From the NCBI GenBank assembly GCA_902362875.1, contig CABIYF010000034.1, forward strand, positions 1 to 25,271: a DNA stretch of 25,271 nucleotides. The letters run 5' to 3'. Origin of the DNA: Eubacteriaceae bacterium. GTDB taxonomy: Bacteria > Bacillota > Clostridia > Lachnospirales > Lachnospiraceae. Position numbers and translations under genes: made by a program. This document shows, piece by piece, positions 24,066-25,271 of this stretch (position 1 is its first letter; every line of letters starts with the position of its first letter). The notes beneath the pieces are model-generated. The model did no database searches and was not told the origin of the DNA. It saw only the letters and a list, made by a program, of their open reading frames with translations.

Positions 24066-25139
24066 ATGTTAAGAATAGGAATTTTAACTAGCGGCGGTGA
24101 CTGTCAGGCATTAAATGCAGCCATGCGCGGTGTTGTGAAAGGTTTAAGTGCAAAAAGAAATGATCTGGAAATCTATGGTTTCCGTGATGGATATAAAGGA
24201 CTGATCTATGGTATTGCTGACCGTATGACTCCAGATGATTTTTCTGGAATTTTAAACCGCGGTGGTACAATCCTTGGAACTTCCAGACAGCCATTTAAGA
24301 AAATGCGTATTCCTGATGAAAATGGTCTTGATAAAGTTGAGGCTATGAAAAGCAATTACCGCAAATACAAATTAGACTGTCTTGTAATCCTTGGTGGAAA
24401 CGGAACTCACAAAACTGCAAATATGCTTCGTGAAGAAGGATTAAATGTGGTAACACTCCCTAAAACAATCGACAACGACCTCTGGGGAACAGAAATGACC
24501 TTCGGATTCCAGAGTGCTGTTGATATCGCAACGGATACCATTGATCGTATTCACACAACAGCTTCCTCACACAGCCGTGTTTTCATTATTGAAGTTATGG
24601 GACACAAAGTCGGACATGTTACTTTACACGCAGGAATCGCCGGTGGAGCCGATGTCATCTTACTTCCTGAAATCCCTTATGATATCGATAAAGTAGCCGA
24701 GGTTGTAGAAAAACGTTTCGCAGCCGGAAAGAAATTTTCAATTCTTGCAGTTGCTGAAGGTGCGATTTCTAAAGAAGATGCGAAGTTAAAGAAGAAACAG
24801 TACAAGGCAAAACTGGCTGAAAGAAGATATCCTTCTGTTGCATATGAGATCGCAGCTGCATTAGAAGAAAAAACAAACCGCGAAATCAGAGTCACAGTTC
24901 CAGGACATACACAACGCGGCGGCTCTCCTTGCGCTTACGACCGTGTGCTTGCTACAAGAGTTGGAGCATATGCTGCTGAACTGATTCTTAATAAAGAGTT
25001 TGGTTATATGGTTGGTATTGTTGATGGAGATACGAAGAAAGTTCCTTTGTCTGATGTTGCTGGGAAGCTGAAGTATGTTGATCCTGAGTGTCAGATGATT
25101 AAGGATGCTAAGACTATTGGAATTAGTTTTGGGGAGTAA
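24066..25139 (+). CDS. pfkA: 6-phosphofructokinase (cofactor type uncertain)
   Basis: Phosphorylates fructose 6-phosphate to fructose 1,6-bisphosphate in glycolysis. PFK-A family motifs: ILTSGGDCQALNAAMRG (6-22), GGNGT (110-114), LPKTIDND (131-138) with catalytic D136, MGHKVGHVTLHAGIAGGAD, and VAEGAISKED. The 357-aa length is normal. Position 113 (104 in E. coli) is Gly as in ATP enzymes, while K133 (124 in E. coli) is Lys as in pyrophosphate-dependent and some ATP-dependent group III enzymes. N112 replaces the usual metal-binding Asp. The phosphate donor is therefore uncertain. The gene has its own promoter, divergent from ileS, with no terminator hairpin visible after it. Confidence 0.93.
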   Translation: MLRIGILTSGGDCQALNAAMRGVVKGLSAKRNDLEIYGFRDGYKGLIYGIADRMTPDDFSGILNRGGTILGTSRQPFKKMRIPDENGLDKVEAMKSNYRKYKLDCLVILGGNGTHKTANMLREEGLNVVTLPKTIDNDLWGTEMTFGFQSAVDIATDTIDRIHTTASSHSRVFIIEVMGHKVGHVTLHAGIAGGADVILLPEIPYDIDKVAEVVEKRFAAGKKFSILAVAEGAISKEDAKLKKKQYKAKLAERRYPSVAYEIAAALEEKTNREIRVTVPGHTQRGGSPCAYDRVLATRVGAYAAELILNKEFGYMVGIVDGDTKKVPLSDVAGKLKYVDPECQMIKDAKTIGISFGE

Positions 25140-25271
25140 ATTCTGATTTTGTGTGATCGGCCAACTGTAGTCTTTCTGTATATGATAAAAAATAAATAAT
25201 GGTCTGGAAAAGCAGCTAGAGAATTTTGCACGTGTTTTTGACAAGTCGCTTATCCGCTCAATTTCCTGCGA
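25140..25271. other. Window end after pfk, no assigned gene
   Basis: A plus-strand frame stays open from about 25187 to the window end (GLEKQLENFARVFDKSLI) with no ATG and no ribosome site. It could be the edge of a degraded gene. The minus strand is also open here. Neither can be supported. Confidence 0.2.

Noticed and set aside
24861..25244. Minus-strand 127-codon frame over the end of pfk
   Set aside because: Mostly the complement of pfk, with low-complexity residues and a TTG start; treated as a shadow.
1..25271. CRISPR array, tRNA or rRNA genes
   Set aside because: No regularly spaced repeats, tRNA cloverleaf or rRNA motifs were seen on either strand.

Overview
The window looks like a chromosomal segment of a low-GC Gram-positive anaerobe, most likely a gut Lachnospiraceae (something like Anaerostipes; genus is inference). 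Clues are the Shine-Dalgarno-rich AT-biased genes, a T-box-controlled ileS, a Clostridia-type 6-phosphofructokinase, an Rpn-family protein with family-typical N-terminal motifs, and a kinase plus XRE-regulator pair of a kind seen in Clostridia. The flanking housekeeping genes (ileS, pfk) are visibly richer in G+C than the middle of the window (about 2.0-15.9 kb), which reads as an accessory island.

Layout. (1) 1-1.9 kb: an IS110-superfamily insertion sequence on the minus strand, with a DEDD recombinase, a long non-coding 3' end that may hold a guide (bridge/seek) RNA, and two strong hairpins at the window edge. (2) 2.0-4.45 kb, minus strand: a short operon encoding a zinc-ribbon/leucine-rich-repeat protein, a small kinase-like protein, a possible tiny ORF, and an unrecognised 207-aa protein. 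(3) 4.66-11.6 kb, plus strand: a compact six-gene operon encoding a YbjN-like protein, a 1027-aa protein with two AAA+ modules and a C-terminal Lon protease domain, a multi-pass membrane protein, a membrane protein with an HExxH zincin domain, a PPP-type phosphatase and an S51 (PepE-like) serine peptidase homologue. It ends at a strong bidirectional terminator. (4) 11.67-14.6 kb, minus strand: a kinase with a large membrane region, preceded by an overlapping gene for a kinase C-lobe-like protein. (5) 14.75-15.9 kb: a divergent 374-aa protein that seems to hold two degenerate copies of the module found in the XRE regulator further along.

(6) 16.2-17.9 kb: a cell-wall amidase lipoprotein and an Rpn-family nuclease that appears to lack its middle. 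(7) 18.3-20.3 kb: a membrane Ser/Thr kinase, a small membrane protein and an XRE-like regulator. (8) 20.4-23.85 kb: ileS of the eukaryote-like type 2 class, behind a T-box leader with an AUC (Ile) specifier. (9) 24.07-25.14 kb: 6-phosphofructokinase.

The best candidate for a new system is region 3 with its divergent partner operon (region 2) and perhaps region 4. An ATP-driven tandem-AAA+ Lon protease sits with a possible chaperone-like adaptor, two membrane proteins, two further peptidase-like proteins, one PPP phosphatase and kinase-like proteins on both sides. I infer a phosphorylation-controlled, membrane-linked proteolysis system, possibly for stress or conflict. No effector or trigger can be read from sequence alone.
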